Source: Thermoanaerobacteraceae bacterium (lineage in GTDB: Bacteria > Bacillota > JADQBR01). From it: a DNA stretch of 64,000 nt. The stretch is taken from assembly GCA_017656305.1 (NCBI GenBank), contig JACDOG010000008.1:1-64000 (forward strand), in the 5' to 3' direction. A program made the position numbers and the translations under genes. Numbering within the stretch: position 1 is the stretch's first letter; each line of letters begins with the position of its first letter. The notes beneath the pieces were generated by a model. It saw only the letters and a program-made list of their open reading frames with translations. It did not search any database and had not been told where the DNA came from. Of the stretch, positions 35,712-44,477 are shown piece by piece.

Positions 35712-36592
35712 TGCAAATAGCTCTCTCCATGGAGAATGTCTCAAAGGAATACCCCAATTTCAAACTGCAAATAGCTTCTCTTAAACTTCCCTCCGGCAGC
35801 ATTATGGGTCTGGTAGGGCCGAATGGTGCTGGAAAAAGCACCATGATCAAAGCGATACTCAACCTGGTACCTCCGGATACCGGCAGGATAACCGTCCTGG
35901 GACGTGACCACCTGAAACAGGAAATAGAGGTAAAACAACTGGTGGGTTACGTGCCGGAAGAAAGCAATTTTTACGAAGAAGCAACTCCGGTTTGGCTTGG
36001 AAGGTTTGTAGCCCATTACTATGCCACATGGGACGATACGTACTACCGGGGCTTGCTGGAGAAGTTCCAAATACCGGTGAGAAAAAAGGTGAAACAACTT
36101 TCTAAAGGAAGCAAAATGAAACTTTCCCTGGCTCTACAACTGGCGCACCGGCCTGATTTGCTGCTTTTGGATGAACCTACGGCCGGTCTGGACCCTGTAG
36201 CCCGCCGGGATTTGTTACAGGAACTTTTGGAAGTAATACAGGACGAAAAGAGGTCTGTGCTTTTTTCCTCTCACATCGTGGGAGATGTGGAGAAGGTTGC
36301 GGATTATGTGGCCTTTCTGAAAGAAGGAAGCATTGTGCTCTGCGAGGATAAAGAGAAGTTGTTGGAGAACTGGCGGCAGGTGCAGTTTAAGGTTTCCCAT
36401 TCTGACAAGCGGAAAGAAATAGCAAATTTATTTACCTATGGTAAATACTGCGGTCATTACTTTCAGGGAATTACTGACCATTTTAACGAACAGTTGCTTG
36501 TTAGGCTGAAAGAACTTGGTGCAGAAAATATCCAGGCAGTGCCTTTGGATTTGGAGGATATCATGGTTATCCTTTCCCGGGGAGGGATTTGA
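35711..36592 (+). CDS. ABC transporter ATP-binding protein
   Basis: About 293 residues. Walker A GLVGPNGAGKSTMIKAIL, Q-loop YVPEESNFYEE, signature LSKGSKMKLSLALQL (a variant of LSGGQ common in this subfamily), Walker B LLLLDEPTAGLDP, and H-loop VLFSSHIVGDVEKVADY are all present. The true start is ATG 35711, coupled to the GntR gene with AGGAGG upstream. With the two following membrane proteins it forms an ABC-2 type exporter of YtrBCD style, usually concerned with cell-envelope stress or export of peptides. The substrate is unknown. Confidence 0.93.
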   Translation: MQIALSMENVSKEYPNFKLQIASLKLPSGSIMGLVGPNGAGKSTMIKAILNLVPPDTGRITVLGRDHLKQEIEVKQLVGYVPEESNFYEEATPVWLGRFVAHYYATWDDTYYRGLLEKFQIPVRKKVKQLSKGSKMKLSLALQLAHRPDLLLLDEPTAGLDPVARRDLLQELLEVIQDEKRSVLFSSHIVGDVEKVADYVAFLKEGSIVLCEDKEKLLENWRQVQFKVSHSDKRKEIANLFTYGKYCGHYFQGITDHFNEQLLVRLKELGAENIQAVPLDLEDIMVILSRGGI

Positions 36593-36593
36593 A

Positions 36594-37241
36594 TTGTGGC
36601 AGTTGGTAGTGAAGGACCTGTACTTACAAAGACGTCGAATCATTTGGACGCTGGGGATTGTACTTATTTTGCTTGTTGCTGCAAGAGTAATATTATCGGA
36701 TGCCGCACCCGTAATAATCTTTGCTACTGCTTATCCCCTGACAAATATTTTTACACTGCAGATCTGTTACAACGAGGAAAATAATGATAGTCTTGCCTTT
36801 TTGCGTTCGCTGCCCTTGTCCGCCAGGCAAATTGTCAATTCCAAATTTTGTGCAATGCTGTTAATTACCTTGTTAATATGGGCTGTTGCTTTTGTCGGCT
36901 TTATTTCCCTGCCTATTACAAATATTTTAGGTGCTGGAAAACAAGAAACTGCTATTATGCTAATTACTTTCGAAGAGCTATATCTGGTCATTAACAGCCT
37001 GCTCATATTCATATACTTTCACTGGGGATATACCAGGATGCAATTAATCTTTTCCCTAATCATGATGTTCATTGCTTTTGGAGGTATGAGCCTGCCGAAG
37101 CTTTTCCCGGAAGCCAGGTTTTTGGAGACAGGTCTAACCGGTGTCCAGGGGGCAATCACCGGGCTGATAGCAGCAATAATATTGATATTTCTATTCTGGT
37201 TTGGTTCTATCAAGGTCTTACAAAGGAAGGAACTATCGTGA
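36594..37241 (+). CDS. ABC-2 type membrane permease (first)
   Basis: About 215 residues with six hydrophobic helices (for example IIWTLGIVLILLVAARVIL and AAIILIFLFWFGSIKVL). The TTG at 36594 lies 1 nt after the ATPase stop, with GGGGAGGG as ribosome site, and suits the expected N-terminus ending in VVKDLYLQRR. The longer open frame upstream overlaps the ATPase and is unlikely. The motif YNEENNDSLAFLRSLPLSARQIV is typical of this permease family. Confidence 0.85.
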   Translation: MWQLVVKDLYLQRRRIIWTLGIVLILLVAARVILSDAAPVIIFATAYPLTNIFTLQICYNEENNDSLAFLRSLPLSARQIVNSKFCAMLLITLLIWAVAFVGFISLPITNILGAGKQETAIMLITFEELYLVINSLLIFIYFHWGYTRMQLIFSLIMMFIAFGGMSLPKLFPEARFLETGLTGVQGAITGLIAAIILIFLFWFGSIKVLQRKELS

Positions 37242-37267
37242 TTTAAAGCGTAGGGAGGTAAACCGGT

Positions 37268-37930
37268 ATGCGGGCTTTACTACAAAAAGAATGGCTTTTG
37301 TTTAAACCTTTACTCTGGCGCGTCTTGGTAATGGGACTGCCCGTCTTTTTCATCTTCTACTTTGCCTTTGACCGTGGCTCAGATGAGGTGGTTTTTGGCA
37401 TGGTTTACGGCTTCAATTTTATGTTCATTTTTGCTTACATTTTCCAGGTGAGTTTCCAGGAGGAGAAGGTAGGGGCCATGCGATTTTTACGCAGCCTCCC
37501 TATCAGCTGTTATAAAATTGTTGGTGTCAAGTTTCTGGTACTTTACCTGTTTGCGGCTGTTTCCCTGTTATTTGGATTTGTCTTAGCATATATTTTACAG
37601 ATTATAAATGTCTTACCGCAGTTGACTGTTCTTGATTTCCTGAGCGAAGGGCTCTCCAGCCTAGCCTCTGTCTTGCTTGTGGGCAATCTCATGCTCTGGG
37701 CCAATATTCGTTTCGGCAGAGACAAAATGGCATGGGTACTGTTGATTCTCTTTTTCCTTTTCCTGGGTGGTATTGGTAGTCTTGTGGCTGCAGTCAAGTT
37801 TTTTGATGTGTCCATGGCTGCAAATTACTTCAACTTGGACTGGTTGATACATTTGTTAGTATTTTTTGGGGTAGTGCCTTTTTGCTTTTGGGACTCCGTG
37901 CAGGCTTTACGGAAAAAGGACCTGGGTTAG
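37268..37930 (+). CDS. ABC-2 type membrane permease (second)
   Basis: 220 residues, six hydrophobic segments. The sequence VSFQEEKVGAMRFLRSLPISCYKIVGVKF parallels the EENNDSLAFLRSLPLSARQIVNSKF segment of the previous gene, so the two are paralogues that probably form a heterodimeric channel with the ATPase. ATG after AGGGAGGTAAACCGG, 26 nt downstream of the first permease. Confidence 0.88.
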   Translation: MRALLQKEWLLFKPLLWRVLVMGLPVFFIFYFAFDRGSDEVVFGMVYGFNFMFIFAYIFQVSFQEEKVGAMRFLRSLPISCYKIVGVKFLVLYLFAAVSLLFGFVLAYILQIINVLPQLTVLDFLSEGLSSLASVLLVGNLMLWANIRFGRDKMAWVLLILFFLFLGGIGSLVAAVKFFDVSMAANYFNLDWLIHLLVFFGVVPFCFWDSVQALRKKDLG

Positions 37931-38006
37931 CGCCCCGGAAAATTGTTTAACTTTTGTTCAGAGCAACAGTTTACTATATAAGAAAAAAATAAAGGGGGAG
38001 GATGTT

Positions 38007-39296
38007 ATGCGTAAAAGTATTGTTTTGCTGGCGTTGGTTGTAGTAGTGGCATCTGCCGGAGCGGCATGGGGAGCTGTGGAGGCAGATGACCTGATGTCCC
38101 TTGTCCCCGAACCGGACGGTGTTTTGACCAGGGGCGAGTTTGCAGCCATGCTGGTCGAGGCCGCCGGGATGGAGGGAGACTTGAGCGCGGCGAACTTGTT
38201 GGCCGAAAAGAAGATACTGAAGGGCTATCCCGACGGGGACCTGCACCTGGGACAAGGTATAACACGCGTTGAGGCCGTAAGTCTCGTGGCCAGGACGTTG
38301 GGGCTGAGGGACAGTATAGCCCCTCCAGAGGAAGCAGAGGCGCCTTTGGATTTACAACACTGGGGATACAATTTATATGCCTGGTTTAACCACCAGGGAT
38401 TGGTAACAGGAAATCCGGGGGATGTACTGAGCGAAAAGCAGGGAGCTGCTTTCCTGCAAAAAGTGTTCACCTCCGACCCGGCAGCAATCGAAATAATTGA
38501 AAAATTCCAGGCCAGCAAACGGGAAATGAAGCAGACATTGCGTACTGTAATGAGCGGTAGCATCAACATAATCCCGCGACCGGGGGTAAAAGGTGCTGAG
38601 GAAATACCGCAAGTGGGGACAGCGATGACGATTGTTCAGGAGATGGTTCTACCTGACAGGATACACCAAGAAAGCACGGTGACCATGGAACTTCCCGACG
38701 GTAATCTCAAGGAGTTTACTACAGAAATGTATCTGGCTGATGGTAAGATGTACCAGCAGATGCCTGCCCCGGAAAGCGGTAATATGAAATGGTACCGCTA
38801 CCCGCAAGGTCTATTACCCAATATGGAACAAATAGTAGAACAGGCTGAAAAGCAAGCGGAGGTAATTCCATCGGAATTAGAGGATTTTCTCCACTATAAA
38901 CTGCTGGGTACTATAGAGATTGGCGGTGAAGAAGTTTACCAACTAGCCTTTTACGGTAGAATAGACGATTTCAACAAATTCATGGAAGCCGCCATGGGGC
39001 AATTCGGGGATACACAGCAATTTCAGCAATCCATCAGCCAGGCCACAGCAATGATTGATTCCATGTCCTATTGGGGTATTGAATATATTGGTGTGAACGA
39101 TTATCTGCCCCGGAGTGCGGAATACAGCTCATTTATCACTTATGTAGAAGAAATGGAAGGAGAGCCCATTCCCCTGGCGGCCATAGAGATAAATATGAAG
39201 ATTAAAGAATACAGTCTCGGTGAGGATATTGTGATCGAGGTTCCCCGGGAAGCTTTGGAGGCTCCCGTGCTAGAACTGCCGGGATTAAAACAATAA
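38007..39296 (+). CDS. SLH-domain surface protein with C-terminal lipoprotein-like domain
   Basis: 429 residues. Signal peptide at 1-22 (KSIVLLALVVVVASAGAAWG). Residues about 30-150 contain S-layer homology repeats (VLTRGEFAAMLVEAAGM, KKILKGYPDGDLHLGQGITRVEAVSLVARTLGL), which anchor to cell-wall polymers. The C-terminal 260 residues resemble DUF6612/LolA-like folds of secreted clostridial proteins (VQEMVLPDRIHQESTV, MYLADGKMYQQMP, EYIGVNDYLPRSAEYSSF). GGGGGAGG ribosome site. Followed by a strong terminator. Function beyond surface attachment is unknown. Confidence 0.85.
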   Translation: MRKSIVLLALVVVVASAGAAWGAVEADDLMSLVPEPDGVLTRGEFAAMLVEAAGMEGDLSAANLLAEKKILKGYPDGDLHLGQGITRVEAVSLVARTLGLRDSIAPPEEAEAPLDLQHWGYNLYAWFNHQGLVTGNPGDVLSEKQGAAFLQKVFTSDPAAIEIIEKFQASKREMKQTLRTVMSGSINIIPRPGVKGAEEIPQVGTAMTIVQEMVLPDRIHQESTVTMELPDGNLKEFTTEMYLADGKMYQQMPAPESGNMKWYRYPQGLLPNMEQIVEQAEKQAEVIPSELEDFLHYKLLGTIEIGGEEVYQLAFYGRIDDFNKFMEAAMGQFGDTQQFQQSISQATAMIDSMSYWGIEYIGVNDYLPRSAEYSSFITYVEEMEGEPIPLAAIEINMKIKEYSLGEDIVIEVPREALEAPVLELPGLKQ

Positions 39297-39332
39297 TCGG
39301 AAAATGAAGAAGAATAAGTAGAACTCCAGTAT

Positions 39333-39372
39333 CCCCTTAAGCTGCGACGGCTTAAGGGGTAACAATTTTTAG
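39333..39372 (+). terminator. Strong terminator after the SLH gene
   Basis: CCCCTTAAGC and GCTTAAGGGG form a perfect 10-bp stem (39333-39359) followed by TAACAATTTTTAG. The rest of the gap to 39662 is AT-rich and I see no gene in it. Confidence 0.85.
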
Positions 39373-39662
39373 AAAGATTAAGTGGTAACATTACAGAAAG
39401 GGCATAACTTTCACCAAATAGTTTGCTTCTTGAAGGTAGACACTCGCCAGAAATTTTTTCTGTTTCTATTGTCTCAACCAAAAAAGCCGCAATCAAAAAT
39501 TAAAGAAAAAATTCACTTTTTTCCGTATTTCGTTTTTGACTTTTTTGAAGCTTATCTGGAAATAAAAAAAGAGGCGTGCCGCCTTTTGAAATTTCGTTTG
39601 GATTGCTCTTCGTTTAGAAGTTAGCAGCAATTAAGAAATAATAGTGCTTTAAGTTTCCCGTT

Positions 39663-39749
39663 TCTCAATCCTGGAAACATAGGAACGGGAGATACCCAAC
39701 TTATTAGCAATTTCCCTTTGAGTTTTCCTCAATCCATTTGCACTACCGG
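39663..39749 (-). pseudogene. Second fragment of a split sigma-K copy
   Basis: About 87 bp match 49674-49732, encoding GLRKTQREIANKLGISRSYV and SRIEK of the sigma region 4.2 helix-turn-helix, with one residue difference from the copy at 49620. The frame ends within ten codons of the break (EKRET then stop). Homology ends at 39749 in one direction and at the KK codons in the other, exactly where the fragment at 32143-32303 begins. Confidence 0.8.
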
Positions 39750-39807
39750 AGCTCGACGACAATAGGTTGCAAAACATGTGACCCATTGGACAGTGTATAA
39801 CCCTGGC

Positions 39808-41340
39808 TTACCCAACTTCCGAAGCAATATCCAGGAATTGGTATACCTGCTCCAATCTTTCCATATCCAACTGTCTTCCCTCCAGGTACTTCCTCAGCAG
39901 CTTATTCACCATTTCTTTGAACAGACTGTAGCTTTTGGGCTTAATGAAATCAAAACCGTGAGCAAAAACATTGTTATTCCTGATCTCGATCTGCTGGCGC
40001 AACCGCTTCAGGTTTAATCCCTCTACCAGGGGGTCTTTCAAAGCTGCGAGCAGAAGATAGCCATCAAACAAGGCAATTTGAGCAGGAAGAGCCTGATCCT
40101 TACTTTTGTATCTCTGACAAAGCTGCCGGTAATAGTTTTGCAGTTCTTCTACAGCAATACCTGAAACTTGAGAATAATCAGGAGCAGCAGTATCAATTCC
40201 ATATACAGCCAGGGAAGCCTGTGAAATCATCTCCAGTAAGCGGTATAAGAGCAAGGTTGCCATATCCAGCTTATTCTGTTTTTCTCGTCGCAGGGCGTTG
40301 CTGTATAGTACCATCATAACGGCAACCACAACTTCCTTATCCAGGAGGTACTGCAGGCTAGACTTTTTCTTTTTCTCTTGCACCCATGATGATAAAATTT
40401 CGAGTACTCGCTGTTGCTCCCTTAACAGTGGTAACTGCCGGGATAACAGGAAGTTTTTATCCATTCTGGAATACTGCTCAACCCTGGCAACCAGCTGCTG
40501 CATAACGTCAGCAGCGTCAATGAAATTCATGTTGTCCCACGCTCCATATGCTTCAGCAAGGAGGCGCAAAATCTCCGGTCTGCGCGGGTCAGGCACATGT
40601 CTTTCCAATCGAGCAAATATGAGTTTTGCGCCAGCGTAGTCATACTCGCTTAGAAGCTGTATCCCCCTTCTTTCCTCTAAGTCTCCGAAGACTTCATACG
40701 GATTGGGTATGAGCACCAGTTGCTCACTGCCGGGATAGGGTCTACGCAAATCTTTCATATAGCGTTGGTACCCTACATAGAAAAGGTCAGCATCAATCAA
40801 AGCCCCTGCCATAGCACATCCCCCTGACATGGCTTTAGTGCCACCAGTGAAGTCAATGGCTATGTGCCGGGGCTTTCCCCACCTTTCATAAGCCTTCTTA
40901 ACTGCTTCATAGATTTCGAGCGGGTTCTGTTCATCCACTTGAGTTGTTTCTACCTGGGCTGCGCTCAAACCCGTCATGGCCCATACCTTGTCAAGCAGCG
41001 GTCTGCTCTCTTCTGTATAAAGGATAAGAACTTTCTTTGGGTTTATTGCAGATATGGACAGGACCAGAGGTTGCCAGGAAGTACCTAAAGAAAGAATCAA
41101 TGCTTCGTACCTATTACCTAATTTACTGGCTTCCCGTTTGACAAAAAGCTCCCGAAGAAGGGGCATAATTTCTTGTTCGTAGTATTCTTCTGCAGCGTTA
41201 CGTTCCTCCTCTGTTGTCCTCGGAAAAGCCGACCACTTTCTGGTTTTTTCCTCTAGCTCAGCTTCAAGCTTACCCAGTTCCAACGTTTCTACCCCCCTTA
41301 TATAATAACTGATAGAAGTCTTCATGGTAAAACTTACCAC
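39808..41340 (-). CDS. CARF-HEPN CRISPR ancillary nuclease (Csm6-like, TIGR02710 type)
   Basis: 510 residues. The N-terminal CARF-like Rossmann domain has LILSLGTSWQPLVLSI and IDFTGGTKAMSGGCAMAG, sites that bind cyclic oligoadenylate in this group. The C-terminal HEPN domain carries the RNase motif RNNNVFAH (R454-x6-H461). In type III systems Cas10 makes cyclic oligoadenylate on target recognition, which switches on such RNases to degrade transcripts and arrest the cell. The annotated GTG start at 41340 has no ribosome site; TTG 41283 follows AAGGGGGG and could be the true start. It is the last gene of the csm operon, 13 nt after cas6. Confidence 0.85.
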   Translation of the reverse strand: MVSFTMKTSISYYIRGVETLELGKLEAELEEKTRKWSAFPRTTEEERNAAEEYYEQEIMPLLRELFVKREASKLGNRYEALILSLGTSWQPLVLSISAINPKKVLILYTEESRPLLDKVWAMTGLSAAQVETTQVDEQNPLEIYEAVKKAYERWGKPRHIAIDFTGGTKAMSGGCAMAGALIDADLFYVGYQRYMKDLRRPYPGSEQLVLIPNPYEVFGDLEERRGIQLLSEYDYAGAKLIFARLERHVPDPRRPEILRLLAEAYGAWDNMNFIDAADVMQQLVARVEQYSRMDKNFLLSRQLPLLREQQRVLEILSSWVQEKKKKSSLQYLLDKEVVVAVMMVLYSNALRREKQNKLDMATLLLYRLLEMISQASLAVYGIDTAAPDYSQVSGIAVEELQNYYRQLCQRYKSKDQALPAQIALFDGYLLLAALKDPLVEGLNLKRLRQQIEIRNNNVFAHGFDFIKPKSYSLFKEMVNKLLRKYLEGRQLDMERLEQVYQFLDIASEVG

Positions 41341-41353
41341 GTTTCAACCCACT

Positions 41354-42315
41354 CTAAAAGGAGCATTTATTTTTGGGTTCAAGCACATACTTTCCCAAGC
41401 CGAAAGTAGTGTTCTTGCCGATGTGTACCTCCTGCCCCATGAGAAGCAATGACCAGAAAGGACCAAGATCTCCTTTAAACTCAATCTCACCTATTATGCC
41501 TCCCAACTTCATGCGAGCACCATGGCGGCTGGAGTAGCGCTCCCAATCATACCAGGTAACTTCATGCTTAGTTGTAGTAACTTCCCGTGCCCTGGCAATC
41601 AGTCTTTTGACATCAAGGTCAAAAGTTTTTTCAGCAAAGTAGCCAGCAAGATACAGTATGCGTCTCAATACGGATCTTACCAAAAGTTCAAAATCGAGAA
41701 AATTGGCAAGCCGTCCATCTCTCTTCAGCCTGAGAGGCGTAACAAGATACACCCGGCAGGAACCGATATGCCTCATAGTAGCTGCTTCATTCTCTATATC
41801 AGACCAGGTTTTTCTGGTTATGCTCCGGTTGACTGTGCCGGTTTCCCGATCATATACGATGTTCCCTATGTAACCATCCGTAACTCGTGCGAGGATAAAT
41901 TTTCCTCGATTGCGCCCTATGCCCTTTTCTCCCATCCTGTCGAAAGTAGCGATAAAATATGGCAGGTAGTCAATACCCCGACCTATAAGAACCAAGCTCA
42001 CTGAAATGTATTCCCCATTCTTGTATGTCTCTTTATCCTCCAGCGGTGGCTCAAGTTCAAAAGGCCGGGGAACCCCACCCGTATCTACCACTTCCCGGCT
42101 TGAGAAGTAGATTCCCGTTTCAAATAAAAACGTATAGGCACACTTCCCCTTAACAGTACATACACTGCAGTCCCGGTCGCGGCGGATGCAAGCCATATCC
42201 TTTAAGACTCTTCCAACCGCATCCCGCACGTGGATCCCTTGAAGGCGGGGAGGGTGACAGTATCTATTACCTCGAGCTCCAGGGTGACCTTTGCTATTTT
42301 TATTCCTGCGCTCAT
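41354..42315 (-). CDS. cas6: Cas6 crRNA-processing endoribonuclease, frameshifted near its N-terminus
   Basis: The open 291-codon frame from 42229 has the C-terminal Cas6 signature (LLLMGQEVHIGKNTTFGLGKYVLE) and a Cys motif (CSVCTVKGKC). The expected N-terminus is in another frame: an ATG at 42315, only 5 nt after the csm5 stop, reads SAGIKIAKVTLELEVID, then TVTLPAFKGST, where homologous proteins continue LRxAxG. The downstream frame then gives RDAVGRVLKDMAC. One base is missing at about 42226-42232 (TGCGG where TTGCGG would restore the frame). It is either a real inactivating deletion, a slippage site or a sequencing error. Start in the short form would be GTG 42229. Cas6 cuts pre-crRNA within repeats, so loss would matter for the whole type III system unless another Cas6 exists. 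Confidence 0.8.
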
Positions 42316-42320
42316 TGTCT

Positions 42321-43475
42321 CTACCCCAGGGTTATCCGCACCCATCCTACCAGGCCGTGCGGTTTCCCGTGGTAAAAGACAACCTTTCTAGTTTTCGGGA
42401 ACTCAAACCCGTCGCGGCCCAGGTTGAATTCGTCTCGGACCTTTTTAAAATGCTCGGCATCAATGACCCATCCCGCTGCTTTAGCACGGTAGCCGGTTCC
42501 CCATGCCAGGGGGATTATCATTTGGTTTTCCCTGCAGGATGCAAGCTCTGAAATAAGCTTTTCAACCGCATCTATACAGGGCTTTAAACGTATACCCTGG
42601 AAAAACTCGAGCTCTTTATCCAGAAGCTTTCTGGTTTCTTTTCTACATACGCCAGTAAGATCGGTAATAGCTTTGATGCCCTGCGACCGGTACCCGAGCT
42701 CAGAGGCAACTTCTTTCTGCAAAAGGTCTCCATCTATCTTGAGAAAACCGGTAACAACGGTCCCGGAGGGTAAAGCTTCAAAAAAGATGGGAGTTGCATC
42801 TTCATAGCTGTCGACATTGGCACGTTTGCCCAGGTCCTTCCAGCAAAAGCCACGCCGTACCAGTGACAGCACCTTGACACAAGCTAGCTCGAGGTCTGAA
42901 GGATCTATTGTAGAGCTATCACCGACCTGCAAGGCCCTAAGAAGACTGAAGTTGGTACGACCCAGAACGCGTTCTTCTGCTGGAGTAGAGAAAAATTCCT
43001 TTTTAGTGTTCTTTTTTTCTCGCCTGGCTTTCAGTTGATCTGCTATGGCCTCCTCATACGGAAGAGGATTCAAAGAAACAAGATAGCGGAGCAAAAGGCT
43101 CCTTATAGCCCCTTTGAGGGAACTTCCCGGCAGATATGGCTTTCCGCCTTCCTTTATATGTTCCAGGATATTTCCTGCTGACCGCCCCAGATACCGGGTC
43201 AACTCAGCTACTGTTCCAGGCCCGGTAAACCTGTATTTTGGGTGCTTGAGTGCAAAGTTTTTGAACTCTTTATGCAGGCTGAAGCCCTGCTGTTTAACTG
43301 CATAGATAAACCGGTCCACGAGAAAACGACTGTCCCTAAGCATGCTTTCCATATCAACCCGTACCACGGTTTGTGAATCTGAATCGATAACATAGTCTGA
43401 GGGAAGCAAACGATCACCGCTGCCTACATGAACCGGAGTCAGAACTTCCAACTCATACCTCATCTTTCCTCTCAT
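42321..43475 (-). CDS. csm5: Type III-A effector protein Csm5
   Basis: About 384 residues, RAMP protein that caps the Csm complex at the 3' end of the crRNA. N-terminal ferredoxin-like fold with YELEVLTPVHVGSGDRLLPSDYVID and the Gly-rich loop GGKPYLPGSSLKGAIRSLLLRYLV. A C-terminal second domain ends near FYHGKPHGLVGWVRITLG. The ATG at 43475 overlaps the csm4 stop (ATGA); the longer frame upstream runs into csm4 and is not used. Confidence 0.92.
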   Translation of the reverse strand: MRGKMRYELEVLTPVHVGSGDRLLPSDYVIDSDSQTVVRVDMESMLRDSRFLVDRFIYAVKQQGFSLHKEFKNFALKHPKYRFTGPGTVAELTRYLGRSAGNILEHIKEGGKPYLPGSSLKGAIRSLLLRYLVSLNPLPYEEAIADQLKARREKKNTKKEFFSTPAEERVLGRTNFSLLRALQVGDSSTIDPSDLELACVKVLSLVRRGFCWKDLGKRANVDSYEDATPIFFEALPSGTVVTGFLKIDGDLLQKEVASELGYRSQGIKAITDLTGVCRKETRKLLDKELEFFQGIRLKPCIDAVEKLISELASCRENQMIIPLAWGTGYRAKAAGWVIDAEHFKKVRDEFNLGRDGFEFPKTRKVVFYHGKPHGLVGWVRITLG

Positions 43476-44458
43476 AACCGGCGCTCTCCTTTGCCAAGAG
43501 ATGAAGCTACGCTGAAGGCATAACCGTTTCGCCATACGCGGTGAAGGTTAAAGCCCGGAGGCGTGACATCGACCAAGCACCCCTGAGGAGGAGACGAGTT
43601 GTAGACGACCGCTCCCTCGGCGAGCATGATCACCGTTTTCCGTCTTAAAGCTGTCTCATCAGGCGAATACATGTAGCCAGACCTGATCATGAGCTGATAT
43701 TCGGCATCCAAATTTCTAGCTTCCTGGGAGGTGGGGTAGTAGCATGACAGAAGAACATAGTTTTCTGGGCTACTGATATCAGGGAACACCATCTCCCCCG
43801 GAAAGTCGACTCTGAATGCCCCCTTGCCCGAGCTGCGGTCACCGCCTATGCCTTCATCGCCGAGGACCCGAAAGCAGGTATTGACCCGGGGCCAGAGTTC
43901 GTCATCACAAGAGACCAGACAGTAGAACCCGGCCTCATCCGCCATTACCAGTTGATTGAAATAGTATATGTTGGACCCTGAAGTGATACTGTCCAGAGCT
44001 ACCCGGGGAACCTCCACTTCCCTGATAATTTCCACCCCTTTATATTTCGCAGGAAGCAGGATGCCTCTAGCTGGCTCTTCCAAATAGTCCTGAAAGCTAG
44101 CAGCCTTGAGCGAGTTTTCAAGAGCGCTGCAGAAAAGCTCATGATCAATATACCTAACCCGGCGAGCTTTCTTAGGCTCAAAACCAAAAGCGGTAAGGTC
44201 AAGATTCAAAGGGCGAGGAAGAAAGTATGTATCCCGGTAGTAAGGAAAGCCCGAGGAAAGCTTCAGAACCGGTTCTTCAAGCTGCCTTGCAAGGAATGTT
44301 TCTAATGCTCCTTTCCCGTACACGCTGCGATAAACCGTGCAAAAAGCAGAAAAAATGACATCGGAGGGTATGTGGTCCAGGGTGTTTTCCTGCACGGCCT
44401 CCCGGCTCCCCAGATGCAGGGGCGCGATAAATTCCATCTTCACTATCTTTGCCTTCAT
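43472..44458 (-). CDS. csm4: Type III-A effector protein Csm4
   Basis: About 328 residues, RAMP protein that holds the 5' handle of the crRNA beside Cas10. Beginning KIVKMEFIAPLHLGSREAV, with HIPSDVIFSAFCTVY and the glycine-rich segment DEGIGGDRSSGKGAFRVDF. The C-terminal part shows GDEALRRKTVIMLAEGAVV-like residues and VDVTPPGFNLHRVWRNGYAF. ATG 44458 after GGTGGAGAGATT is chosen over the upstream frame start. Confidence 0.92.
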   Translation of the reverse strand: MKAKIVKMEFIAPLHLGSREAVQENTLDHIPSDVIFSAFCTVYRSVYGKGALETFLARQLEEPVLKLSSGFPYYRDTYFLPRPLNLDLTAFGFEPKKARRVRYIDHELFCSALENSLKAASFQDYLEEPARGILLPAKYKGVEIIREVEVPRVALDSITSGSNIYYFNQLVMADEAGFYCLVSCDDELWPRVNTCFRVLGDEGIGGDRSSGKGAFRVDFPGEMVFPDISSPENYVLLSCYYPTSQEARNLDAEYQLMIRSGYMYSPDETALRRKTVIMLAEGAVVYNSSPPQGCLVDVTPPGFNLHRVWRNGYAFSVASSLGKGERRL

Positions 44459-44477
44459 AATCTCTCCACCGCTCTCC

